NCBI GenBank assembly: GCA_014656495.1
Contig: BNCN01000008.1
Location: forward strand, 310,001 to 374,000
Direction of reading: 5' to 3'
Source: Comamonas sp. KCTC 72670
Lineage (GTDB): Bacteria; Myxococcota; Myxococcia; Myxococcales; Myxococcaceae
Length of the DNA: 64,000 nucleotides
Under the pieces are notes generated by a model. It was not told the origin of the DNA, searched no databases, and worked only from the letters and a program-made list of their open reading frames with translations. Made by a program: the position numbers and the translations under genes. Within the stretch, counting starts at the first letter, position 1; the number at the start of each line of letters is the position of its first letter. Shown piece by piece: positions 40,245-48,800 of the stretch.

Positions 40245-41882
40245 ATGGAAATCTCTCGCAAGCCGAAGTCGCCCGTGTCGCAGTCCACCCGCGCTGGTGA
40301 CGCCGCGAAGCCCGCGGCTGCGGCCAAGCCCGCGGAGAAGGCGCCGGTCCAGACGACGAAGGACGGCTTCGACGCGGGCTCCTCGGGGGGCGCGCGCTCC
40401 AACTTCGTGGACCGCCCCAAGGGCAACCTGGTGGACCGCCCCACGGGCCTGCCGCCGGGCACGCCGTCCACGCTGCCGGCCTCGGCCTTCACCTTCGGCT
40501 CCAACCACGTCGCGGTCCGCCCCTTCGCGGGCAGCGCGGCCCGCACGCCCACCACGCTGTCGGCGTCCGCCACGCCCAACGCGAAGGTGGACGACCTCCA
40601 GACGGTGACGTCCACCGTGTCCTTCGACAAGGACGTGAAGCTGGACTCGCTGAAGCTGAACCTGGACCTGGCGCACACCTTCAAGGGTGACCTGGTCGTC
40701 AAGCTGACCAGCCCCTCCGGCAAGACGGAGACCATCCACAACCGCACGGGCGGCAGCGCGGATGACATCAAGGGCTCCTTCGACCTGAGCGCCTTCAAGG
40801 GCGAGTCCACCAAGGGCACCTGGACGCTGTCCGTGGAGGACAAGGCGCGCCGCGACACGGGCACGCTGAAGAGCTGGAGCCTGGACGCCGCCGGTCAGGC
40901 CACGGGCGCGGGCCCCATCCAGGAGCCGAACAAGCCGCTCTCCGGCCCGCCGGTCATCGCCGTGTTCGACGGCGGCGTGGACTTCAAGCACACCGACCTG
41001 GACGACTCGATGTGGGTCAACCCGAACGAAATCGCGGGTGACGGCATCGACAACGACGGCAACGGCGTCAAGGACGACATCTACGGCTACAACGTCGGCT
41101 ACAACAGCGGCGACGTGATGCGCGGCAGCGGCACCGACCACGGCACCCACGTGGCCGGCATCATCGCCGCCGAGGACAACGGCGAGGGCAACACCGGCGT
41201 CGCCGCGGGCAAGGCGAAGATCATGAGCCTGGGCGGCCTGTACAACGGCGCGGACCTGCTCACGAACTTCGAGCGCGGCGTCGACTACATGGTGAAGATG
41301 AAGATGGAGCACGGCGTGAACATCCGCGCCGTCAACGCCAGCTTCGGCAACGAGTACCGCAACCCGGCGGACGTGAAGCGCTGGACGGAGGCGGTGCAGA
41401 AGCTGGCCGACGCGGACATCCTCCTGGTCGCGGCCACGGCCAACGGCTACGGCAGCAACCTGAACGACGTGCCGGACATGCCGGCCAACATCGAGCTGCC
41501 CAACGTCATCACCGTGGCGGCCATGGACAAGAACAACGACAAGCTCGCGGACTTCTCGTCCTACGGCGACAAGGTCGTGGACCTGGCCGCGGTGGGCGAG
41601 GACGTCTACAGCACCGTGCCGAGCAGCCGCGACGGCAAGCCCCAGTGGGAGGAGATGAGCGGCACCTCCATGGCCACCCCGACGGTGGCCGGTACCGCGG
41701 CGCTGATGTTCGCCGCCAACCCGAACCTGTCCGCGGCGCAGGTGCGTGAGCTGCTCATCCAGACGGTCGAGCTGGACCCCGACCTCAAGGGCAAGGTCAT
41801 CACCGGCGGCAAGCTGGACATCGATGCCGCCGTGGCCGCCGCCAAGGCCACGCTCGAGGACGACACCTTCGCCACCCGCTGA
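40245..41882 (+). CDS. Subtilisin-like (S8) serine protease with N-terminal P-domain
   Basis: 545 residues. It has no signal peptide; residues 1-110 are polar, Ala/Pro/Thr-rich and probably disordered. At about 115-215 lies a proprotein-convertase P-domain (LKLNLDLAHTFKGDLVVKLTSPSGKTETIHNRTGG, KGTWTLSVEDKARRDTGTLKSWSLD). The S8 domain follows with D242 (VFDGGVDF), H299 (DHGTHVAG), oxyanion N400 and S475 (SGTSMATP). A Ca-binding-like loop, DGIDNDGNGVKDD, sits inside it. P-domains normally lie C-terminal to S8, so the order here is reversed. M. xanthus PopC is another leaderless, secreted subtilase, but I cannot call this gene popC. A strong terminator follows. Confidence 0.85.
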   Translation: MEISRKPKSPVSQSTRAGDAAKPAAAAKPAEKAPVQTTKDGFDAGSSGGARSNFVDRPKGNLVDRPTGLPPGTPSTLPASAFTFGSNHVAVRPFAGSAARTPTTLSASATPNAKVDDLQTVTSTVSFDKDVKLDSLKLNLDLAHTFKGDLVVKLTSPSGKTETIHNRTGGSADDIKGSFDLSAFKGESTKGTWTLSVEDKARRDTGTLKSWSLDAAGQATGAGPIQEPNKPLSGPPVIAVFDGGVDFKHTDLDDSMWVNPNEIAGDGIDNDGNGVKDDIYGYNVGYNSGDVMRGSGTDHGTHVAGIIAAEDNGEGNTGVAAGKAKIMSLGGLYNGADLLTNFERGVDYMVKMKMEHGVNIRAVNASFGNEYRNPADVKRWTEAVQKLADADILLVAATANGYGSNLNDVPDMPANIELPNVITVAAMDKNNDKLADFSSYGDKVVDLAAVGEDVYSTVPSSRDGKPQWEEMSGTSMATPTVAGTAALMFAANPNLSAAQVRELLIQTVELDPDLKGKVITGGKLDIDAAVAAAKATLEDDTFATR

Positions 41883-41911
41883 ACGCAGGTGCTGAAGTGA
41901 CGCGGTGAAGC

Positions 41912-41942
41912 GCTCCCGGGGCCCAGGCGCCGGGAGCTTTTT
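41912..41942 (+). terminator. Rho-independent terminator of the subtilase gene
   Basis: Perfect 8-bp GC-rich stem GCTCCCGG/CCGGGAGC (41912-41919, 41930-41937) followed directly by TTTTT (41938-41942), 30 bp after the subtilase stop. This is the clearest intrinsic terminator in the window and isolates the subtilase gene from ohrR. Confidence 0.9.
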
Positions 41943-41955
41943 CGTGCCCGATTTG

Positions 41956-41977
41956 ATTGCGCGCAATTTAATTGCGC
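41956..41977. promoter_or_regulatory. OhrR operator (overlapping palindromes)
   Basis: ATTGCGCGCAAT (41956-41967, perfect) overlaps GCGCAATT-T-AATTGCGC (41961-41977, perfect 8-bp arms). The CAATTnAATTG core matches operators described for OhrR-type MarR repressors. It lies 15 bp before the ohrR start, so the dimer would block transcription of ohrR-ohr and be released on peroxide oxidation of Cys14. Confidence 0.85.
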
Positions 41978-41991
41978 CCTATTTATCTCCC

Positions 41992-42447
41992 ATGTCGCTG
42001 AATGACCCGCTCAGCCTGGACCGGCAGCTCTGCTTCCCGCTCTACGCGGCGGCCCGGGCGATGACGCAGGCGTACGCCCCACTGCTGTCGAAGCTGGGGC
42101 TGACGTACCCGCAGTACCTGGTGCTCCTGGTGCTGTGGGAGACGGATGGGGAGACGGTGAAGGGGATGGGGGAGCGGCTGTACCTGGACTCGGGGACGCT
42201 CACGCCGCTGCTCAAGCGGATGGAGTCCCAGGGGCTGGTCCGGCGTGAGCGGAGCGCGGAGGACGCGCGCTCGGTGCGCATCCATCTGACGACTGAAGGA
42301 CGGGCCCTGCGCCGCAAGGCCGCGTCCATTCCCGAGGCGATGGCCTGCAAGCTGGGGCTGACGCTGGAGGAGGCGACCCGTCTGCGCCGCGACGTCATGC
42401 GGCTGTTCGAAGTGCTTTCGCAGTCCCACGTTGATTCCTCGAAGTAA
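41992..42447 (+). CDS. ohrR: OhrR, organic-hydroperoxide-sensing MarR-family repressor
   Basis: 151 residues. A MarR winged helix (about 30-105, LSKLGLTYPQYLVLLVLWETDGETVKGMGERLYLDSGTLTPLLKRMESQGLVRRERSAEDARSVRIHLT) follows the reactive Cys14 (RQLCFPLYAAARA), the conserved peroxide-sensing position. A second Cys, C119 (AMACKLGL), suits the two-Cys OhrR type, as in Xanthomonas, in which an intersubunit disulfide forms. The 17-bp palindrome upstream and the downstream ohr gene complete the classic unit. The frame is open further upstream, but the ATG at 41992 fits the conserved N-terminus. Confidence 0.93.
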   Translation: MSLNDPLSLDRQLCFPLYAAARAMTQAYAPLLSKLGLTYPQYLVLLVLWETDGETVKGMGERLYLDSGTLTPLLKRMESQGLVRRERSAEDARSVRIHLTTEGRALRRKAASIPEAMACKLGLTLEEATRLRRDVMRLFEVLSQSHVDSSK

Positions 42448-42464
42448 CGCCCCAGGAGAACACC

Positions 42465-42902
42465 ATGGCTCCCGTCTCTATCTCTCCGCTGTACAGCACC
42501 GCCGCCACCACCCACGGAGGCCGCGATGGCCGCGTGAAGTCCGAGGACGGCGTCCTGGACCTGCCCCTGGCCATGCCCAAGCAGTTGGGGGGCCCGGGCG
42601 GCGCCGTCACCAACCCGGAGCAGCTCTTCGCCGCGGGCTACTCCGCCTGCTTCGAGAGCGCGCTGCGGCTGGTGGCGCGCATGCAGGGGAAGAACCTGGG
42701 CAGCGACGCGGGCGTGCGCGCCACCGTCACCATTGGCAAGACGCCGGATGGCGGCTTCGGGCTCGCGGTGGAGCTCCAGGGCCTGCTGCCGGGCATCCCG
42801 AACGAGGAGGCCGAGAAGCTCATGCACGCGGCGCACGAGGTGTGCCCGTACTCGAAGGCCACGCGCGGCAATATCGACGTGAAGATCTCCGTCGCGGGCT
42901 AG
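42465..42902 (+). CDS. ohr: Ohr, organic hydroperoxide reductase
   Basis: 145 residues. It has the Ohr/OsmC fold with peroxidatic C62 (GYSACFESALR) and resolving C127 (HEVCPYSKATRGN), and the catalytic Arg in GGRDGRV. The enzyme reduces fatty acid and other organic hydroperoxides using lipoyl-linked thiols. AGGAG precedes the ATG, and it starts 17 bp after ohrR, so both are expressed from the OhrR-controlled promoter. Confidence 0.95.
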   Translation: MAPVSISPLYSTAATTHGGRDGRVKSEDGVLDLPLAMPKQLGGPGGAVTNPEQLFAAGYSACFESALRLVARMQGKNLGSDAGVRATVTIGKTPDGGFGLAVELQGLLPGIPNEEAEKLMHAAHEVCPYSKATRGNIDVKISVAG

Positions 42903-42966
42903 CCGCACGGGGCGCGCCCAGAACGAACGTTCATGCGCACGGCGTGGGAGTTGGTATAGCGGAGCG

Positions 42967-44805
42967 ATGTCGACGCCATCGCTGCCCGCTCCCGCGCCTC
43001 GCGCCTCCCTGGCCCTCCTCGCCCGAGAGAAAGGGACGGAGCGAAGCTGGTCCTTCGAACGCAGCGGCACGGCCGTGACGCTGCGCGAAGGTCCGCTCGG
43101 AGGGAAGTCGAAGCAGACCGAGAAGACGTTCGACTCCGAGGCCGAGGCGCTCGCCTTCTGCGAGAAGAGCCTCCGCGCGAAGGTGGAGAAGGGGTACTTC
43201 TCCGCCGAGCTGGGGCTCCGCGCCGTGCCGCTCTCGGAGCTGCGAGCCGAGCTGAAGGTCGCTGGCAGCGCGGAGGCCACCGCGCGCGTCCTCGTTCATG
43301 ACGGGGACCTCGTCATCCCGCACGACCTCATCCTCGATGACGGGTTCGGACTGCTGGCACCGGAGAAGGACGCGCCGTCTCCGCTGGTGGGGCTCCTGGT
43401 TCGGGGCACGCTCACCCTCGAGGGGTGTCTGCTCAACTTCGAGGACGACACCGGGCCCTTCCTCCAGGTCGAAGGCGCGCTCGTCGCCAGCGGCATCGGC
43501 GTGGGGGGCTCGCGGCTGCGCGTGAGCGGGAGCGTCCGCACGGGCGAGCTGATTGGCGTCTACAACCACGGCCTCCTGGATGTGGGCGGCGACCTGGACG
43601 CGCGCATCGTGGCCACCGAGCACGCGGTGAGCGTCGCGGGGAAGACGAACGCGCTGCGCTACCTCGGGTGGGGCGCCAGCATCTTCCCGGTGGCGGACGG
43701 CGTGGAGGACGTGAGCGACCCGCATGACGCCAAGGGTGTCTTCGTCGCCGGGGTCCTCAAGAAGCCCGAAGGTCAGGTGGACCTCTCGCTCGCGCGCAAG
43801 CGCCTGTCGGAGCGGAAGCCCAACCTGCTCGACGCGCCGGTGAGCGTCCGCGCCGAGTTCCGCAAGCAGATGGCCAAGAAGCTGGAGGCGCCGGAGAAGC
43901 TCAAGAGCCTCGCGCTGACCCACAAGAAGCTCAGCGTCCTGCCCGCGGAGCTGTTTCAGTTCCGCCAGTTGGAGAAGCTCGACCTGACGGGGAACGCGCT
44001 GCGCAGGCTCCCCGAGGCGCTGGGGCAGCTCACGGCGCTGCGAGAGCTGCGGCTGAATGGAAACGGCCTGCAGGAGCTGCCGGAGTCGATTGGCAACCTG
44101 GAGAAGCTCGAACGCCTGGACCTGGAGGCCAACTGCATCTGGCGCCTCCCGGAGTCCCTGGCGCGCTGCACCGAGCTGCGCACCCTCAACCTCATCAACA
44201 ATCCCTACTCGTACCTGCGCGCCTCCTTCGGGAGCTGGGGCAAGGTGAAGGTGCTGCGGGACTTCCCCGAGGTCCTCACCCGCCTGCCGAAGCTGGAGGT
44301 GGTGGAGTTCAAGGGCACCTTCTTGCGCTCCCTGCCGGCGCGCGCCTTCGACAGCAAGCGCTTGCAGCGGGTGCGCATCCGGGACTCGCTCATCACCGAG
44401 GTCGACACGGCGCTGCACCCGTTGGTCGAGGTCGACCTGGAGCACGCGAAGCAGACCGCCGCGGACTTCGTGCGCTTCTGGTTCGCGTACGACGCCGTCC
44501 ACCTCGAGGACTTCTACGACGCGAAGACGCGGCGGTACGACTTCTCCGATGTCATCGCGCTGGTCGGCCTCCTGCTCGACGCCGCCGTCCCCGTCCCCGC
44601 GTCCTATGAAGGCGTGCTCGCCACCTGGAAGGGTCAGATTGAGCGGGTGGGGCACGCCATCGACCGGAGCGAACGGAACCCGGAGCATGCACGCGCGCTC
44701 TTCGGTGCGCTCCGGGACGCGCTCGACACGCTGGGCAAGCCCTCCGGAGCGAACGCGCTCGTGGGCGGCCTGCGCGCGCTGTTCGACGAGAGAGCGCGCG
44801 CCTGA
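42967..44805 (+). CDS. WGR-like domain, beta-helix-like region and leucine-rich repeat protein
   Basis: 612 residues. Residues ~25-75 match a WGR-type domain (RSWSFERSGTAVTLREGPLGGKSKQTEKTFDSEAEALAFCEKSLRAKVEKGYF). A beta-rich region (about 100-235) has a repeated short-strand texture (VLVHDGDLVIPHDLILDD, GLLVRGTLTLEGCLLNF, RVSGSVRTGELIGVYNHGLLDVGGDLDARIVATEHAVSVAG) as in bactofilin-like or beta-helix folds. Leucine-rich repeats follow (about 315-420: LKSLALTHKKLSVLPAELFQFRQLEKLDLTGNALRRLPEALGQL...), then a helical C-terminus. No signal peptide. The arrangement suggests a large protein-binding scaffold; its function is unknown. It starts 65 bp after ohr. Confidence 0.7.
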   Translation: MSTPSLPAPAPRASLALLAREKGTERSWSFERSGTAVTLREGPLGGKSKQTEKTFDSEAEALAFCEKSLRAKVEKGYFSAELGLRAVPLSELRAELKVAGSAEATARVLVHDGDLVIPHDLILDDGFGLLAPEKDAPSPLVGLLVRGTLTLEGCLLNFEDDTGPFLQVEGALVASGIGVGGSRLRVSGSVRTGELIGVYNHGLLDVGGDLDARIVATEHAVSVAGKTNALRYLGWGASIFPVADGVEDVSDPHDAKGVFVAGVLKKPEGQVDLSLARKRLSERKPNLLDAPVSVRAEFRKQMAKKLEAPEKLKSLALTHKKLSVLPAELFQFRQLEKLDLTGNALRRLPEALGQLTALRELRLNGNGLQELPESIGNLEKLERLDLEANCIWRLPESLARCTELRTLNLINNPYSYLRASFGSWGKVKVLRDFPEVLTRLPKLEVVEFKGTFLRSLPARAFDSKRLQRVRIRDSLITEVDTALHPLVEVDLEHAKQTAADFVRFWFAYDAVHLEDFYDAKTRRYDFSDVIALVGLLLDAAVPVPASYEGVLATWKGQIERVGHAIDRSERNPEHARALFGALRDALDTLGKPSGANALVGGLRALFDERARA

Positions 44806-44939
44806 CCGCGAGGCGAGGGGCCTGACACCGCCGCGCAAGTGTCGTTCAGGCGCATCGAGGGCGAACGAGCCACGCCGACGCTCCTCGCCCAGCCCTCCGT
44901 CGCACGCGCCTCCTTCGACGTACCCGTGACGCGGTCGCG

Positions 44940-46295
44940 TCAATCCGCGGTGGGCTCGTAGTACCCGTCCGAGAGAGTCCTCATGAAAGCGACGATGGCC
45001 TGCTCCTCCTGAGGCGACAACCCCAGGTTGCCCACCTCCACGGTGTTGAGGTTCAACCCCACCTCGGGAGCAGGCCAGCAATCGACGCCGGGCGTATTGG
45101 ATTCACCCGCGACACAGACGGGCAGCACATCCCGCGTGTTGTAGAAGTGGACGATGGATTCGAGGCTCTTGAAGTAGCCGTTGTGAGTGTATGCCTTGAC
45201 GAAGGCGGGGAAGGGGCGCTTGTCCACATTCCGCAGCGTGGGGACCTTGACCTTGCCCAGGTTGGGCCGGGCATGGGACGCGTAGTCAGACCGTGTCTGC
45301 AGGAAGGCGCCCAATCCCAGGTCGACCCAGAAGGGCCCCTCCGGGTTGAACTGGAGCTCCCAGTACCAGGGATTGAGCAGATTGCGAGGCACCCCGAGGT
45401 TGTCGAAGCTGTAGTCGGTGAAGAGCGGAGGCGCGTTATCGGGGCCGGGCTGGCTTGTATGGCAGTTGCTGCAGCGGGCCTTGCCCTCGAACAGCCTCAG
45501 CCCCCATTGCTCCTTCTCGGTGAGTTCCGCGAGCCCCTCCAGGTAGGCGTCGTACTTCGACGAGAAGGCGTTGACCTCGGGTGACCCTTCGTAGGCGGCG
45601 ATGGCCTTTGCGATGGAGTCGTACGCGAGCGGCACATCGCGGCAGATGTTCGCGCCGTAGACGGCACGGAAGAGCTTTCTGTACGGCCCATCGCAGACCT
45701 TCGCCACCACCGTGGCCGCGTTGGGGTTGTTCTGCTCCAGCGGGTTGAGGAATGGGCCCTGCGCCTGGTCCGCCGCGGGGTTGCCCAGCTTCTCGCCGGT
45801 GGCACGGCCGTCCCAGAAATTGCCTCCGATGAACGCGGACTGCCCGGCGTCAGCGAGGTGGAGGATGGGGGCCTGGGTGGCATATGCGGACGAGGGCGGC
45901 TTGCGGTTGCCGAAGCGGCCTCTCACGGCGCCCTCGTAGACGGAGCCTGTGACGTTGACCAGGAGGTTGGGACCGGTCCACCCCGTGCTGGGCCCGTGAC
46001 AGACAGCACATGCCTGGCCCATCGGCTCGGAGAGCCGACGGTCGAAGAAGAGCAGCTTGCCGAGCCGCTCCACCTGCGTCAGTCCGCCGTGCTCTTCCGA
46101 AGCTTCCTGTCGAAGCGTCTCCTCGAAGATGGCCGAGACCTCGCTGTCCTCGGAGGTCTCGGGAGGCCCTTCTTCCCCGCTGCTTGGGTCTGGGGGCGGC
46201 GCTCCCGGGAGCGTCTCCGGAAGCTGCGCTACGTTGCATGCCAGCGTCCCACCCAGCGACAACACCAGGAACAATTCACATCGGGTTCGCGCCAT
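44940..46295 (-). CDS. Di-haem cytochrome c peroxidase/MauG-like lipoprotein
   Basis: 451 residues. The leader (MARTRCELFLVLSLGGTLAC, lipobox GTLAC) predicts a lipid anchor. Two haem motifs are present: C96-A-V-C-H100 and C275-S-N-C-H279, with a family-typical PEEVNAF-like region between. Conserved blocks are GKLLFFDRRLSEPMGQACAVCH, NGRATGEKLGN-type FWDGRATGEKLGNPAADQAQGPFLNPLEQN and the C-terminal LGLSPQEEQAIVAFMRTL. Such enzymes reduce H2O2 (CcpA) or oxidise protein residues (MauG). An acidic Pro/Glu/Ser linker (about 25-60) follows the Cys. No electron-donor gene is adjacent. It lies downstream of a 547-bp gap without a gene. Confidence 0.9.
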   Translation of the reverse strand: MARTRCELFLVLSLGGTLACNVAQLPETLPGAPPPDPSSGEEGPPETSEDSEVSAIFEETLRQEASEEHGGLTQVERLGKLLFFDRRLSEPMGQACAVCHGPSTGWTGPNLLVNVTGSVYEGAVRGRFGNRKPPSSAYATQAPILHLADAGQSAFIGGNFWDGRATGEKLGNPAADQAQGPFLNPLEQNNPNAATVVAKVCDGPYRKLFRAVYGANICRDVPLAYDSIAKAIAAYEGSPEVNAFSSKYDAYLEGLAELTEKEQWGLRLFEGKARCSNCHTSQPGPDNAPPLFTDYSFDNLGVPRNLLNPWYWELQFNPEGPFWVDLGLGAFLQTRSDYASHARPNLGKVKVPTLRNVDKRPFPAFVKAYTHNGYFKSLESIVHFYNTRDVLPVCVAGESNTPGVDCWPAPEVGLNLNTVEVGNLGLSPQEEQAIVAFMRTLSDGYYEPTAD

Positions 46296-46842
46296 TTTCG
46301 AGGCCCCCTGTAGTCATGCGAGGTCGAAGATGGCGCGCGTCCTTCGACGCCAACCATGGGCCGGAAGCCCACGGCAGGTGTCCCCCGGGTGGCGCGGACC
46401 AGCACGAAAGTGGCGCGAGGGAACCCGGAGGCTGTATCGGCTGTCCCACCCCAGACGAACGGCTGCCCCTTCCGCTGCGCGGCCTCGTGACCGTTGCGTC
46501 AAGACGACTGTTCGTCGTCGAGCCCCTTGCGGGGTCGTTGACTCCCGTGGGTGCAGGCGTCATGGACCCCGCACGCATTGCTCACTCGCATGAGTGCATG
46601 GCCCTGTGTGGCATTGACGCGCTCGCGATGTCTCAGATTGGAGGTAGGCTTCGTCCGCTACCGTGAGCATCCCTGGCGTGATGGAAGTGGGCCGTGAGAA
46701 GAGGAGTCGGCCGCGATGTGGCTTCAGCCCAGACGCCCGGGCCGGGGCCAGGGCAAACCGGCCGCCTTCGCTTTCAAATATCACGTTGGTTGGCTTATCC
46801 TGTCCAACCGACCGTCAGGCGATGCTCGAGCTGGGAGGACAG
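46296..46842. other. 547-bp gap without a supported gene
   Basis: Divergent region between the peroxidase and a lipoprotein gene. Six-frame inspection shows only frames without family resemblance or strong GC3 bias. Small inverted repeats are present: GACGA-CTGT-TCGTC near 46503, CACTC-GCAT-GAGTG near 46585, and GGTTGG/CCAACC (46788-46793, 46804-46809). The last lies just upstream of the lipoprotein start and may be part of its leader. Confidence 0.5.
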
Positions 46843-47346
46843 ATGAAGCGAGCCCTATGGGAAGTGATGCTGGGAGGAAGCTGCGCGCTACTCGTGGCCT
46901 GTGGTGCGGAGGAGGTCGCCGGACAAGATGCAGGCATGACCACCTACGCCATCCAGGTGTCCGTCCCCCTGGCGTCAGACCCCTGCGGCGTCGTCACGGC
47001 AACGGCGTCTGTGCAGGGGCCTGTTCGCGACATTGGCCCGGTGTCCCTTGACGTGACGAGCGACGCCATTCATGGGGCCATCATGGATACCCCCGTGGGG
47101 CGACAGCATCAGGTGTTCGTGAAGGCATATGACACCCGTGGTCTGGAGGTGTACTCGGGGGTCTCGACCGTGGACGTCAACGAGGGAGGGGCGGGTATGG
47201 GAAGCGCGAACATCTTCGTTTACAGCAACCCTGCGAATTGCCCGACGGACGGCACGGAGGGCCTCCGTCTCCACGGCAGCCTGGAGGCGGTCATCGTCGA
47301 TACGTCCGGAAGCACGGCGGTGCTTGCCCCCCATTCCCTCCGCTGA
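46843..47346 (+). CDS. Small hypothetical lipoprotein
   Basis: 167 residues from the ATG at 46843, which follows GGGAGG by 4 nt; the open frame extends upstream but the leader begins here. The lipobox is ALLVAC. The mature part is beta-rich and Gly/Thr/Val-rich (DPCGVVTATASVQGPVRDIGPVSLDVTSDAIHGAIMDTPVGRQHQVFVKAYDTRGLEVYSGVSTVDVNEGGAGMGSANIFVY) with a conserved-looking NPANCP near the end, similar to many myxobacterial outer-membrane lipoproteins. Function unknown. Codon use looks slightly less GC-biased than its neighbours. Confidence 0.7.
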   Translation: MKRALWEVMLGGSCALLVACGAEEVAGQDAGMTTYAIQVSVPLASDPCGVVTATASVQGPVRDIGPVSLDVTSDAIHGAIMDTPVGRQHQVFVKAYDTRGLEVYSGVSTVDVNEGGAGMGSANIFVYSNPANCPTDGTEGLRLHGSLEAVIVDTSGSTAVLAPHSLR

Positions 47347-47486
47347 ACCGAAGGTCGGTGCCGCGCCGGAGTGGTGAGACACCCTTCCGGCCATGCACAG
47401 GCCGGTTGCCTCTGAGCCAGCTCCCGCCGGGCCTCGCTGCCGGTTCGCAGGCTGCGCCAGGAAGGAGTCTCGCCACCGCGAGGGAC

Positions 47487-48701
47487 CTACGGCGTCCCGT
47501 TCGGCACCCACACGCCCCAGTCGAGGACTTGCATGCCGCCACCGCTGGGCCTGAGCTGGTCGGCCAGCGGCTGGAAGCGGGCCTCGTGGGGCATTCCGAA
47601 GAGCACCTCGTCCCACGGGTCGGCGGCGTAGACCTGGGTGACGACGTTGTTCACGTGGGGCCGAGGCGTCTCGAACCGGAGCGCCGGAACGCGGCGCGAG
47701 CCCACGGTCAGCAGCTCCTGCCCGGCCGGCGCGAGGCCCGCGGGCGACGGGGGCCACTGGCGCACGTCCAGGGACTCCCAGATGCGCGCGAGCACGGCCT
47801 CCTCCAGGGGCACGGCCTCCGCCTGGGTGAAGTCCGGGCACGGCGCGCCGGTCCGGGGCGGTGGTGCCTGCTGTCGCAGGAGGAAGCCTCGCTCCGCGCC
47901 CTGGCAGGTGCGCATCACGGACTCGGTGTCGCCGCCCACCTGCACGTCGAGCCACGTCCCCGGCCCCCAGGGGCGGGCGAGCGGCGGCGTCCGGGCGGTG
48001 GCGCCCTCCTGTCCTTGGCGCGCTTCCACCACCGTGAGCTGTGAGCCGCCGCCCATGCCGAAGCCCGCCAGCGTGATGCTCGCGTCGAGCAGGCCGTTGG
48101 TGAGGTACAGCGGGCCCGGCGTCGTCGCGTAGAGCCGGTTCTCCAAGGGCCCGTCGAACGACCGCTTGTCATGGAGGTACCGCTTCGCCTCCCACTGGCG
48201 GCCCGCGGCGCTGAGCTGCTCGGTGCTCTGTTTGCCTTCGCGGGTGACGGTGAGCTCGCGCGACTCGTCCGCGCGCACGGGCAGCACCAGCGGGCGGGAC
48301 AGCATGGGGTTTCGCGAAGGCGCGCCCCTGTCATCGGTGAAGTAGAGCGTCACCCAGACCCAGGGCAGCTCCACGGCGGAGACCTCCAGCGTCACCACGC
48401 CGGCCACGGCGGCGTCGGGAATGGTGCCGGGCGGCTGCCGGCCCAGGGCCTTGCGGTTGGCGGAGAAGGAGTACGCCACGCGGTCGCCCACGCGGGCCTT
48501 CAGCCACGGCGAGTTGCCGCGCCGCGTTGGCGTGTCCGTCTCTGTCACGGGCGGCTGCTCCTGGACGGAAACTTCCGGTGGCGCGGTGGCGCCGCCCGAG
48601 GGCGCGGTGTGGGGTTCCACGCTCTTGCACGCGATGCCCAGGGCCAGGGACGCGCAGAGCACCGCGGGGCGGGACAAGGAGGAGGCGACAGGCTTTCGCA
48701 T
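47487..48701 (-). CDS. Hypothetical lipoprotein
   Basis: 404 residues from the ATG at 48701; an ATG nine codons upstream (48728) is an alternative with a poorer leader. Lipobox SLALGIAC. The mature protein starts with a Pro/Glu/Thr-rich linker (to about 75) and continues as a beta-rich fold (RVGDRVAYSFSANRKALGRQPPGTI, VVTLEVSAVELPWVWVTLYFTDDRG, PGPLYLTNGLLDASITLAGFGMGGG). I see no enzyme motif. It is divergent from the DUF4139 gene, with a 99-bp gap that must contain both promoters. Confidence 0.65.
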   Translation of the reverse strand: MRKPVASSLSRPAVLCASLALGIACKSVEPHTAPSGGATAPPEVSVQEQPPVTETDTPTRRGNSPWLKARVGDRVAYSFSANRKALGRQPPGTIPDAAVAGVVTLEVSAVELPWVWVTLYFTDDRGAPSRNPMLSRPLVLPVRADESRELTVTREGKQSTEQLSAAGRQWEAKRYLHDKRSFDGPLENRLYATTPGPLYLTNGLLDASITLAGFGMGGGSQLTVVEARQGQEGATARTPPLARPWGPGTWLDVQVGGDTESVMRTCQGAERGFLLRQQAPPPRTGAPCPDFTQAEAVPLEEAVLARIWESLDVRQWPPSPAGLAPAGQELLTVGSRRVPALRFETPRPHVNNVVTQVYAADPWDEVLFGMPHEARFQPLADQLRPSGGGMQVLDWGVWVPNGTP

Positions 48702-48800
48702 TCGGGCGACCTCGGCGATGAGGGGCATTGCGCCACCCCTGTCTGACCTTGATACACCGAGGCGCTGGCCCGCCTTCAACTTTCTGGAGTTCCGCGTCCC

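Noticed and set aside
46276-46784. Small open frames in the 547-bp gap upstream of the lipoprotein gene
   Set aside because: Arg/Pro/Gly-rich translations with no leader, no plausible ribosome-binding site and no consistent GC3 bias.
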